64,000 nucleotides of DNA from contig OZ026605.1 of the NCBI GenBank assembly GCA_964020085.1, forward strand, positions 26,785,998 to 26,849,997. Direction: 5' to 3'. The notes beneath the pieces were generated by a model. That model saw only the letters and a program-made list of their open reading frames with translations. It had not been told where the DNA came from and ran no database searches. The position numbers and the translations under genes are program-made. Positions within the stretch are counted from its first letter, which is position 1; every line of letters starts with the position of its first letter. The DNA is from Micromussa lordhowensis. Its lineage: Eukaryota > Cnidaria > Anthozoa > Scleractinia > Lobophylliidae. This document shows, one piece after another, positions 50,001 to 63,200 of this stretch.

Positions 50001-53000
50001 AGGAATGCAATAATAACCTGTACACTGCTATTAAAAAGTTTAATCTTTAGTCAATGGTTCATTAAAATTCAACTTCCGAAACAAAGGAAAGCCCTTGCAA
50101 GGCAAACATATTTTACAAAAGACTAGACTGCGGTCGCAATATGATGGATAGCGGCAGACTTGAGTGCGAGTGGAACAGAGGTCAAACACGGTTCAAACGT
50201 TTCTAGTTGTTATTAAACAAGTCAATCTTCAGTTTTACGCGAGGAGTCTATCAGCCCGTGAGAAAATCCTGGTTTCTCAGCGAAATCGATCTTCGTTCCC
50301 AGGCTACTGAGCTAACGATCAAAACAGTGTGGCTTTCGTTACCACTATTAACTTCTACTAACTCGAGGTTGATAATCGACTGATTGCTTCATTAAAGAAC
50401 ACTCACAAACATTACGTCAAGCCGGAATGCTAAAAATGAAAATCCCTTCAGTGTTAAATTTATCAAGTACGTTTGAACGGAACCGTACCAAAGCAAAGCC
50501 TTCGAAGCGAACTGTCTTAAGGTTCTTTTCATTTTGGTTTAGTCTTTATAATTTCTCATACCTCTAACTCTCTTATTTTCTTCTTTAGTGACTCGATTTG
50601 CGCCAGAAGGTTTTCGTTATTGCCATTACTTTCGGTGAGTTCCTGCTCTTTCCTGCGGGAAAAAGACAGTCATTATGAACAAAACAGAGAACTTTTCCAC
50701 AGACCCAGCTTGAACACATTACTAAAAAGTACACTGAATGTAAAAAAAATCCAGAAGACCAAACTAATAATAGAACCAATTCGGAAGACCAAGTTAGATC
50801 GTTAAGTGGCCAAAAATTTTATATCCGAGGGCCTAGGGGTTTATAACCGGATTAAAAAGTCGTTTCGAAATTAGGTATAGCTGCACATATTGCATTTGAT
50901 CGAAAGAGGTTTTTCATTTATTGGTAATTAAGCTTTACATGTAAAACCTCATGATAAAACAAATTCAAAACAAGGAAAAGCTAGAGGGGGGCTTATAATC
51001 AGATGCACGTTTTGGTTTACAGGTAGACGGGCCAATAAGCGGCAGTTAACGGTAAATGTCATGGGTATATCGCAAGGAGAACCGAACTTTTTCCCGCCGC
51101 CTTTTTCGATTTTCTGGATCGTTTCTGAAGAGATATAAATAAATAAATAAATAAATATAAAAAGAAAAATTAAAAATTCAAGTTTTTTTTTAATTTTGTA
51201 TAGTTTGCTCAGTTATGACGCGACGTGACGTGGGCAGCTTACCTCCGCAAGTCATCTTCAAGGCGTGATTTCTCCCCCTTGACATCCTCCAGGCTGTCTT
51301 GTGTCATCTGGTGACCACAAAACAACATTAACAATGTCAACTTTGTCCAAAGACTACCAAGCAGTCAAGAAAATTTATGCAGACAAAGCTGTGCCAGCTG
51401 TGCAAGATGTCGTTACCGGAAGGGTAACGGAAGGGTGCGAGGTGCACTACAGCGGCTCCACGCGCGGGCAACACCCACCTTCAAGTCGCCTTCGAGTTTC
51501 CTTTTAACTTTCTCGACATCTGCACGAGCTTTTTTCTCTCTTTCCCAATGGTCGTTTGTCTGCAATACAAACAACAACAACAGTTTAGGTGCTAATGTCC
51601 AATAAACAAGAAAACACCTCCACCAAATAATAAATAACAATAAATTTGAAATGTTCCTGTCAATAAAGAAAACACGAACCTCGTCAATTTGTTGTTCAAG
51701 TTTCGATTTGACTTTATTGAGGTGGCTGACTTTGTCTTCCTCTTCTTGCAGTTGATCCTCTAGTTCCTGTATAAGCAAAACAGTTAAACCCGAGTTTATC
51801 ATATATTTTTCTCTAGAACTGCAGACATCACGGGTAACTCATAGCCTTCATATTTTCAAGTTCGACTTTCGAAATCGGTATGATTTCCAGTCCGTAGTGC
51901 GCAGTCTCAGTACCCTGATGTTTACAAACATTAAAAGTTCTCACTCGATGGAATGCGAATCGATGTTATTCGTTACGAACCACATACCTTATCTTTAAGG
52001 CCTTTCAAATTCTTTTTCAACAGCTTCATTGATTTTTACAGCTGCGAAGTAGTTTCATTAAGTGAATTGAGACAGAAAGAAGCATAAAGCTTCGACCGCT
52101 TCGCATCCATAATGGCGGTTGTTTTGAAACTTTGAATTTAGTTCATGTTAGTAGTTGCGAAATGTTTATATTTGATGTCTTACATGAAACGAAACAATAA
52201 GCAAACAAACTTTCGAGAGTGCGCAGAACGCACTGGAAATCATCCTTAACCAGTCGTCACGTGCCCATTCCCATTTCTTTCTCCTTCATTACGTTAGTTG
52301 CGAAAATTTATGGACGATTTTAATTTCGGACAATAAAAGTGTTTGTCCGAAATGTGATAAAAGTGTCCAAAAATTAAACGTCCGACATTTTTTGCAAGTA
52401 ATGCATAACCTTTAATATTTCTCTTCCTTAAAAAATCTATCTATATTTTTTCAAATTTTTGCTAATTTTCTACTTCGCAGAGGTGATTTAATTTATCTGT
52501 AAAACAAGACACTAAGGATGGCAGAGTGTCTGACCTGTTTTGCTTCCTCGAGTGCCTTCTTCTCTTTTGATAATTTAGTAATTGATTCATCTTGAGCGGC
52601 AAGTTCGTCTTGGAGCTGTTCGGCGTTTTTCTCTCTGCTCGAGATGTCCTGTTCGGCCTGTACGTGAAGCGATGACGAATAAAGAGTCATAACTTTTGCA
52701 AACAAAACATTGTTACGCCTGCGAGATTCTCCTATCATAACATTTACCAAAGAAACAAATGGATACATAACAAATTCCTTTCGTGATAAAAACAAGACTT
52801 AAACACAGACGCTGTTGTCCTAGAGTTTCGTATTGGTTTCTTGTAATTCACACCATAACCTACCTTTTTAAGAGCAGTTTCTAAGTCCTCTACGTCTTGT
52901 TTGAGATCGCTGATTTCGGCTTCCATTTTCTTCCTTGCCTCTGCCATCTCAGCACTGGACTCTTCTTCATCGTCGAGTTGTTCTGAGAGATCCTGTCGGA

Positions 53001-56000
53001 AAAAGGTTTAGCGAGTCAATGATTCTACTCCTGTAAGTTGGCCTAAGTATCAAAGTGATGAGTGCTGTATGACAACATGACTGTTTTTTTTTAATTTCCT
53101 GAAAGCGGAGTCAATGAAAAATAAACAGTGTGCAATCAAAACAATTAACGGAAAGCGTTTTACCAACACTCACAAACAGTAAATGGCAAAGGTTACATCT
53201 ACATTTGACACATTCCAAAATTCCTCAGATTATCAGTTCAGAGTTACTCTTCTAAATTTTCTGCTCATCTTTTTCACGTTGAGAAATGTTTTCAACCGAA
53301 AAGCAACTAAACTGCAACTGACAGTAAAAACAACTAAAATATCTTGCATTTAGTTTTCGTCTCACCTTGACCTGGTCCTCAAGCTTTTCTTTTTCTTTGG
53401 TCAGTTGAGCCGCTCTGTCCTCTGCGTCTGCACAAGCATCTTGCTCCTGTGTTGAAAATAGAAATTCTCTATACTGCTTGCCGCACCTTCTTAAATGCAA
53501 GTTCTGAGAATTTTGATCTTTATTCCTGGGATGTCCTTATTCTTGTTTGGTATTTTTGTGATGTGATTGCGTGACAACGTCAGTAGCATAAGTTCATTGT
53601 CAATACTTTGGCAATTGCGCAGCTTCGTAGAAGCGAAACTTATAGAATAAGGTGCTACTAACACCTCTGTCTTGTAAACGATGAAACATGACCAAAAAAT
53701 ATGTCATTCGCTTTAGCATAATTACCATGTGACACACATCCCCTCCCATTCTAGTCAACCCATTCTTTACGTACGTCCACGACAGTTTTATCTACGTACA
53801 CTTTGCAGATTTTGGAAGAGTTCATTCTTCTCCTCCATCAGTTTAGTCAGTTTTTCCTCCAGTTCTTTCCTCAATTCTTCCTCCTTTGCAAATCGTTCTT
53901 GCAGCTTTTTGAGCTGTATAATAAAAAAGATAAGAGTAAGGAGATCAATTTGCTGTTTTATCACAAAAGGGCATTTATGGGAGTGTTTTAAGATAAGGTT
54001 TCAGTTTGTTCAAGCACGAGTGTCAACCATTGTCAGCGATACAGAGTTCTGACGTTTAAGATTCGCGCATATTTTTGAGAATTCTTTTTTAAAAGCAATA
54101 GAGCACTTTTTCCGTGTTTCCATAGCCTCGTCTAAACACTCGGAGGGTTGTGAGAATTCTCGAAAGTTATATGTCTCGGGTTTGCATAACTGTCTCGAAT
54201 TCTCTTAACCCTCGTCGTGTTTATATTAGGCTTTATAAACACGCAAAAAGTGCTCTATTAGAAATCCTCTCAATGCCTAGGAAAACCATGTTGCTGTTCA
54301 CGTTCTCAACTTTCCCGCGCTTAATACTCTCCCTGCAGCCTCAGCCAATCAAAAGCGAGGCCGGCTCCCACTGGAATTTGGCGCGAACGTTTCCCGCGCT
54401 TGGCAGTCGCGCTGAGGGAAGTCGCCTCGCCTGATGAGAGATCCCGAAAAAATTTAGGTAAGTTTAAAAAAGAATGAATTACCTCTTCTGCTTTCTCCCT
54501 CATTTCTTCGTCAGCACGGGCAATGTTCAGAAGAGGTTTGACCTAGGAAAACAAACAGTAATATATAGATTTAGGCCAGCCTAAAAGCGTAGCTCCTGGG
54601 CCGGGTTGTTCAGAGCCCGATCAAACTAGCCGAGGATAAAGTAGAATTTTGATTTGAGTTTTGTAACTTTGCGGTGAGATTTTCTGTATATTGTTTTTGT
54701 GTTTTGAATTTTAATGAAAGCAAAATACGCAAAACAAAAGCAGTGAAAAAACTTTGTACAAAAGAAAAGGTTATAATTTGGTTAAATTTTAATCCTGGGT
54801 TAGCGTTAACCGGCTTCCTACCAACCCTACGCTGTTTACAGCAAGTTAATCCTGACATGAGCCCGCGATCTGATCGAAAAAAGCAGCACTTGGGCAGCGG
54901 TCAACTTTAAAAAAACACGTGACCTCGATGAGCCCTGAACTTGAGCCCGCGATATGGTCACGTGATACTGGTCAGCGGATATTCCTTGTTTTGACAGGTG
55001 TCAATTGACTGCAACATGGATGTCCAAAGGACGCTTTAAACCAAGGGTTTACGTGTCGTTTTGGTTTACGTGTCAATTGTGGCCGCCATGTTGCGCGACT
55101 CCACCACCGTCGTCGTCGTCGTCGTCGTCGTCGTGCGTACGCGCCCACGAGCAATACCGCTAGCCATGATACACATGAGAAAATCAGTTCATGGGTTCCC
55201 TTCAGTTTCCTAATATGGGTATGGGGCTCCGCTTGGCGGCCTTCGGCCGCCGGAGCTCCGCTATAAGTTATAGTAAGTCATCTCTTGTATTACCATATTC
55301 GTCTGTTTTCTGTCTATTGTTAAACTTACTTCGTTTGTATCGTTCTACATAAGCTTAAGTTAGCTAATATTTCGAGTTTACAAACTGCTTTGCCGTATAA
55401 TGAAACTTCTTATATGTAAGCTTATGCTACTATTACCTTTGTGTAAAGTCTCCACCAGGACCAGTTTCTCAGGAACAGATACTTCCTGACGTTGCGCTGG
55501 ATGACAGCAATTCCAATCCTATAAGGAAGTTGGTAAGCTTATGTTTAAAGTACATGTATCGACTCTTCAAAATGAAGACCTTAAACCTTACGGCTTGCTA
55601 TCTAGAGATGGTAACGGTAACTACAGAACATTTTACTTCATAAACTGAAATTAAAGAAAGCTAATTAAATGGCCATACCTCTGGTCACACATCTTGCGAT
55701 ACTCTTTACGCATGAGATAGCCTTTACAGTACGCTTGGAACATCGAAATGATTTTGGCCAGCCTCTCATCTCTCATGTCTTCCAGTTCTCCCAAGATACC
55801 AGCCCGGAAGAATACCTAAATGTATTATATAATACCGGTAGATATTATTAAAAACTGGGTCATTGTACAGTTTATAATGCAATTCAAGGAATTTGATTGG
55901 CTTAGTGGCCATGGTATATGAGCCATCAGTGTTCATTACCTTGCTTGTTCCAACCCTGTAAGATGCTTTCTCCAGTTGCATGGCATCCAGAAGCTTCTCA

Positions 56001-57257
56001 CAAGCTTTCTTGCCATCCATGAATCCCCCAGCTACTGCTGTTGGTGCAAGGATCTGATACCTAAAAAAGGAATGTAGTGGTTTTACTACTGCAAAAATAT
56101 AACATCAAAACCAAACAAAATCACCTCCCATGAATTATGCATAACTACAGGGGCCATGGCTAGGCTGTCGACCTCTTGATTCTACATCTAAGACATCAAC
56201 CTTTGAACCTCAAAAGAAGTCTGTCATGATGGCTCCTTCACATGTACCTACTCCATCTTAACCCATATAAAAATTGAACAAGTACTGTACTTTTGAGTGA
56301 AGATAAATTGGCTTTTGTTTGTTTGTATATATTTACATGTATTTTATATTTTCTTACCGCTGTCGGAATTCGTTGAATGGTACTCTGTTGGGAAATCCCT
56401 TTCGGCAGATACGAATACCTTCAAGCACACCATTACATCTGAGCTGATGTAACACTAGACTAGACTCAATCACTCCAGCCTTCTTGTGTTCATTAGGGAC
56501 AATGCAGCGCACAAAGTGAGGGCATGTGCTGTACAGTGTATCCATCAGACGACCCAGTTGTTCCTAAATGAAGTGTGATTTGAATGTGAGTGGGAAGAGT
56601 TAATTCCTGCTATCATAAATTACATAAAGTTCTAGAGTAATGTTTAGTATAGAAAAAAAACCCAATAAAGATTATTAGCTACCCATAAAAAAGGGCTTGC
56701 TGGATGGCGATTATGGTTAGCTGCCTCAACTTACAGTGTAAGAAGAACCCTGTTAATACATTCCAATTATTCAACCTCTTTCCCAGAGTCTCTCATTTTC
56801 CCACCCTGCCAGAGTGAGACCCTGGGAACAAGGTTGCCAATTATTCTGTTAACAAGAATTTAGTTAATACCTTGTGTTTGTTACTGACGGTCATGAAACT
56901 GCCTCCTTTGCCTCTTACATGAGCTGTAACAAAATACTGAAAATCAGTATACACTAACAAATAAAAACATTTAGAAAATACCCCAAAGCAAATACAGACG
57001 CTGATTGGTTTAAAATTGTGTTTCTATAACTTGATAGAAACACAGAACTAGCACAAGCTGTTGACGTAATGATGGCGCGAACAAAGAGAATTTACATTTT
57101 GATGATCGAAGTAAACAAGTTGTTTTTCTTTTTCTTCGTCCCAGTATTTTCTAAAAGAAATAGAAAACATGTTCTCCGTGTTCCTATCAAGTTATAGAAA
57201 CACGAGTGAATGTTTGGGAGAACTCAAAAAAGCTGTGGAAGCACTCGCCTGCGGCTC

Positions 57258-57288
<31 letters not shown>

Positions 57289-60200
57289 CTTTCACTTGTG
57301 TTTCTATAACTTGATAGAAACACAGCTCATGTTTTCTATTTCTTAATTACAAATCCAAAATTTCTCTCTAAATAGTGTCAAAGTACAAGTGTGACGGCCC
57401 TACATTAAAACAAAACAAACCCTTAATATTGATTAAGCTCTTACATTCGCTGGCATAATCCTTGAAGAGATGGGCAATGAACGGATCTGAGGACTTTGCA
57501 AACAGCCCTGCAACAGCTTCATTGATGGGATCCTTGTTCTTATCCAACCAACCATCTACATTGTAACCTACTGTACCAGCATAGTGAGCAATCTCAAAGT
57601 GATGGTTGGAAGCACTTTTGCCAGAGATTCTGGGTTTGGAATACTTTGGATGTTTGCCATCATGATTGTTGTTCATCTTCTGTAAGAAGGTCATGTCCGT
57701 GGCCTTGGGCACAATGCATTCCTCCTCTAGAATGGCAAACACTCCCATGGGCTGAAATTGCCACATAAAAAGACTGTTATAATTTACTGTCTTGATGTAA
57801 TTTAGGGTTGGCTAGAGAAAAGTCATCTTGAAATACTAAGAGCGAAAAACTTTAATTCCATTCCTTGTCTACAGAAACACTCATCGTGTTAGTGTCTGCA
57901 ATACCCATACTATGGTTAGCTCAATATCTAACTACTGGTACATGTACTGGGTTAAACAGAAATGTTTGGACGGACTCCCATATAAAAAAACAGTGGTACT
58001 CATCAGAAATTTTATAAAGAAACCCTTAGAAGTAAGATCTGATGTTCGAAATGTTTTTCAGCCCTAAGAGCTACGAATACAAGACATTGTTTCCAGTCAT
58101 ACTTTATTGTGCTCAATAATACCCTTAAAGGTACCTAAAAAGCTCTGCTTGGAATCTTTTGGGGCTTAACACCCTAAGAGGTACCAAAAGTGCTTTTTTA
58201 ACTCCCAAAAGGTACAGAAAGCAGTCCGATCCTTTTTTAGGGGAGTCACTGCCACCCCTTCCCTCCCCTCCCTAGGTGTTTGGGTGAAATAGTCAGATCA
58301 TTTGGCAAGCTAACCAACACAATGATAGTCAGGGTATATAATGAAGGAATAACTTTACCTTCTCAATAAGCTCAATGGTTGGAAGCAAGTCCAGGCCAAA
58401 GTTAATAAAGTCCCATTCAATGCCTTCACGCTTGTATTCTTCTTGCTCAAGGATAAACATGTGGTGGTTAAAGAACTGCTGAAGCTTCTCATTTGTCAAA
58501 TTAATGCACAGCTGCTCAAATGTGTTGAACTGCAGGAAGAACCAAATAGATAGGCAAAACTATTAAAATCAGTTGATTAGATGTAAAGTCTAGTAAAGTT
58601 TCAAAATTTCAGGTTGGTCTTTTTTATGTGATTATAGCTTGATAATCATTTAAGTATTTAAGCTCACCTTAAAGATCTCAAAACCAGCAATGTCAAGGAC
58701 ACCAATGAAGAAGGCACGTCTGTCCTGAAAGTATTATCAGAGACTACATATAAAATCTGGAATTTGAATAAGTTGAGCTGAAACATAACTTGTTAGGAAA
58801 ATCTGATTGAGAAAATCAATCCCATAGCCTTTGATTGTATAGCTCTTCAATAGTCTGTGATCAAGTGTAAGTGATCAAGATTGCTAATGAGCCTGCATGA
58901 CAATTGGCGCTCTACAACTGATTGTATAGTTCTTTAATAGTCTGTTGTGATATTAAGTGATCAAGATTAATAATGAGCCTGCAGAACATAACATTTTGTT
59001 GTTGATGATGATGATAATGAAGGTGATAACGATGATGCCCATGATACGATGATGTTTGAGTGTCTCAAAGTAGAAAATTGCAGATAGATGCAGGTACAGG
59101 TGTTTAAATATCAAGGTTTATCATAGGAAGGCAATTGGTCCTCACAAGCAGCTTAAATGTTTTAAACCAAGCTTACCAGCAATTAGCGAAACCCCATCAG
59201 GTAGAAGACGATCTAACCATCTAAATTCCTACCTTGGTTTCCAGTGTTTTGTTTATTCTTTCAACAAGCCACAGAAACATCCTCTCATAGATGGCCTTGC
59301 TGAGGGCACCGATGGAGTATTGAACCTGCATTGCACAATAATAGAGTTATTTCTTGATTTTTTAAAAAAATGGTATACACCCTGCTAAAAGACACCTGTT
59401 TGATATGGGTAGTTAGAGTTATTTCTTGATTTTTTAAAAAAATGGTATACACCCTGCTAAAAGACACCTGTTTGATATGGGTAGTATTTGAATCTGCATG
59501 TAAAGTGGTTGTTCTCAGGCTTATACATTATACCAGTGATAGGCATGCTACCTGTTGAAGGTTTCGTCCCTGGTTCACAAACTCACGGCCAACTTTGATT
59601 CTTGGTTTTACAAGGGACTTTCCAAAGTCTGTTTGCGAAATGGCCATCAGGAATGACACTTTGTCCAAATCTTGATGTACAAAAAGAAACAAAAATACAG
59701 TGAGAAGACTACAAAGAAGGGGTCCACTTCAGGGCCTTGTCATTTTTCTCTGCAGTCAGTGAAGATTAGTGATAATCAAACAAGCTGACTTCAACTTTCC
59801 AGATCAACAACCACACAAGTTTCTGTAATCTAATTTGGTGCACTACAATCCACAACCTAGCTCTGATCTAGCTATGATCATGTGGCATTTATTAAGCTTT
59901 TTCTAATTCACTGGGTACTTTCCAGAAACAATGGCACAGACCTTTTTGTTCAGCCACCTCTGCTTGCTCTTCTCTGGGCCTTTGTTTGAACTTGGCATTA
60001 CCCCAGTGCAGACATGCAGCACACACTTTGTACATGCCCATCTTCTCATTATCTGCAAAACCCAGTGTCTTGGCAGCTTGCTGATGTAAAATAAAAACAA
60101 ATGGTTGTTAATGGCATACCGGCACTTATTATATTACAAGTAAAATTAAACTGGCTATTTGCAAACAGATGAGTGCCATTGGGATATAGGTATTGAATGA

Positions 60201-63200
60201 AGATGATCGCTCTCTCTCTCCTAAGCATGCTGTACTGGAAATCCATCCAAAACACATCTTCCATGCATTTTGCAACAATTTTGAATCACATGTTCCCATA
60301 CATTCTCCTTGAAGCAAAACATCCTTAGTCCTTATCATCCTTTATCCCTTCATCCTTATCGTGGTGAATTAGCGGTTGGTGTCTTTTTAGATCTTTCGAA
60401 AGCTTTCGATACAGTCAATCATTCCATCTTATTTGATAAACTTGAACACTATGGTATACGTGGCTTGGCTCTGAAATGGATTAAGAGCTATTTTTCCAAC
60501 AGACTTCAATTTGTAGAATACAATGGTTATGTTTCGTATCGTGCTAATATCATGTGTGGCGTTCCCCAAGGTTCATTACTAGGGCCTTTGTTTTTTCTGC
60601 TCTACATCAATGATATAATCAACATGTCAACAATATTACAACTGATATTATTTGCCGATGATACAAACGTATTTGTGTCTCACAAGGATAAAGACTGCCT
60701 TACTGATATACTGAACGCTGAGCTAAATAAGTTGTCAATATGGTTTAGAGCTAACAGGCTTTCATTAAACTTGAAAAAAAACAAATTTATTGCATTTAAA
60801 CCATCCCAAAAGCGTACAAATCAAACTATTCAACTCTTAATTAATAGTAAAAAAATTGATCAAGTAAAAGAAACAGTTTTCTTGGGAGTAATCTTGGATG
60901 AAAATTTAAATTGGAAATCTGAAATCTCACATGTCGCCAATAAAGTTTCTAAATGCACAGGAATTATTCGGAAATCCAGTTTCTTTTTATCCACGAAAAC
61001 CTTACGAACACTATATTTTTCTCTAGTCTATCCATACCTTTTTTACTGCAACTTAGTTTGGGCCTCTACTTATAGAACTAACCTTATTCGTCTTGAGATT
61101 TTACAGAAACGGGTGATCAGAACTATAGCTAAAACCACTTACGATGCACATACTGATCCACTCTTCAAAATCTTGGTATCTTAAAATTTCATGATATATA
61201 CTTAATACAACTAGGCTTATTCATGTACTCCTATCAAAACCATACTCTACCTTTAAAATTTCATTGTAAATTTACCTTACATTCATTCGTATAACACAAG
61301 AAACTCGTGTAAATTTCGTCTGCCTTTCTGTCGTACTCGAACCAAACAATTTTCCGTTTTTTATGAAGGACCTAAATTTTACAACCCCTTAAACACCAAC
61401 ATCATCAACGCTTCCTCACCTTTCTCCTTTAAAAGAGCACTTAAGGCATTTATTTGCAATAATTACTAGTATACTCCAACAAAAATCTTGGGAAAAAGCC
61501 TTTTAATATTCAACATTTGTAAACTTCCGTAATACTGATTAGTCTAAATTTTTCACCTGATATTATATTGTATCCGTCGCCGTAATTTTTTTATGCCATC
61601 TTCGAAAAATTGTAATTGAGGAGGCCTAATTAACATAAGCTCTATAGTTTCTTTTAGGCCTCCTCGCCATCTCTTCCTACATTTTATTTTTTTGGCATCC
61701 TTTTGTAATTATTGTAGTGTGGCAAATAAATAAATAAACATCAAAAATAAAATATCCTTCAATGACATCACAGGCCAAGTCACTCCAATAGTCGCTACTG
61801 CTTAGTCATGGCCATGGAAAGGGCCAATTTTACAGACTTTGAAAATTTGTAGAAAATTAACCAATATAGCTACAATGATCATTTTTTTGCAGTGGTGATC
61901 AGAAAAATAAGGAGATTCATATTAAAAAAAATTGGGCAGGGGGGGTGGGTAGTTGTACATTAACCAATCCTAAATTTTTAAGTTTGTCTTATCACGGTTT
62001 GAGTTTAAGTACCAGGCTCAACTTCTTACTGACCTCAGTAATACCAAACTCTTCAACATCATTGATTCCATCAGCTCTTTCAGAACCTTTCTTGAGGAAC
62101 TCATAATCCACTGATTTGGTTGACTCAATGAGAAGTTTCTCTGGATAGAGAACAATGTTTGTAATTATTTTGCATATTTCCTCGACTGACTGTTTGAGTC
62201 TAAACTGAATAGTGCCAAGACATGCATTGTTATGTTCCTATTGCTAGTTTTTTAGGGTATTGACTTACCGGTACATGTACAAAGGGGAGATCATTATTTT
62301 CCAGTAGCTAAAACATCTACCATAACATGTATAGACTAATCCATGTTAAAATAAATATTTCAGTTAACTAGTACGTGTTTGAACATAAAAAGAAAAGCAA
62401 AGGTGAAATCTTGATGAAAAGAAATGATCATTAAATTACCGGTAGTGCCATTGGAGTAATGATCATTAAATATCAAACACCAGACCACTTTGGTGCAGCT
62501 GTTATTTACATTGTTTTCCAATAGCAAATCAAGTTAAATTGGAGGTTACATAACATTTGGAGCATTGTTGCTTTTGGAGAGTCTCTTCTTTTGAAATTTG
62601 CTACCAACTTGCTTTTAAGACATTTTCAGACTGCTGACTACAGTTACGCCTTATTAGTGCGCTGGTTAGCCTGAATATCACTCAGTTTAGCCTCAATAGA
62701 ACTCAAGTTAGCCTGTTTGCAGTTCAATCTTAATAATAGAACTGGGAATACAATATGGGTTTAAAAAACGAGCAGTCTATAGCCTACAAATTTTACCATG
62801 GTTATAAGTAAGGAAACAAAAAAATTGTTTTAAGACTAAATCAAGCAACAAACCATGCACTTCCTTCGAAGCACCATACAGCAACTGATAGAAGATGTGA
62901 TAGTTTCTTTCGCCTTCCAGTTGGTGTACTACACGGGACTTCTCAAGCAAGTCTGATTAAAAGAAATTAATGTCAATAGTCTGTTAGAAGGTATTAAGGT
63001 TACCATATACCTTGAGAGAAACCATTTTCTGGCAGTCCTTTGTGTTGTGTTTACATTATGTTGTGTGTATTGAGTCAAATGAAGACAGTTTTCAAGAGAA
63101 ACCCTGAGAAATGTTTATAGTCTGAGACTAGTTCTGGTTACATTGTATAATATACATTGTAAGGCACTTTTGTTTTGGGTTTATATTATGATCTTTCAAA

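Larger units (their letters stand above)
38870..54542 (-). other. Myosin rod: exons for the coiled-coil tail
   Basis: From [14 protein letters not shown] (54483-54542) to [20 protein letters not shown] (38870-39070), every exon encodes charged heptad-repeat coiled coil with no prolines after the neck. About 27 small exons split the rod, unlike the few large exons of some insect genes. Confidence 0.9.
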
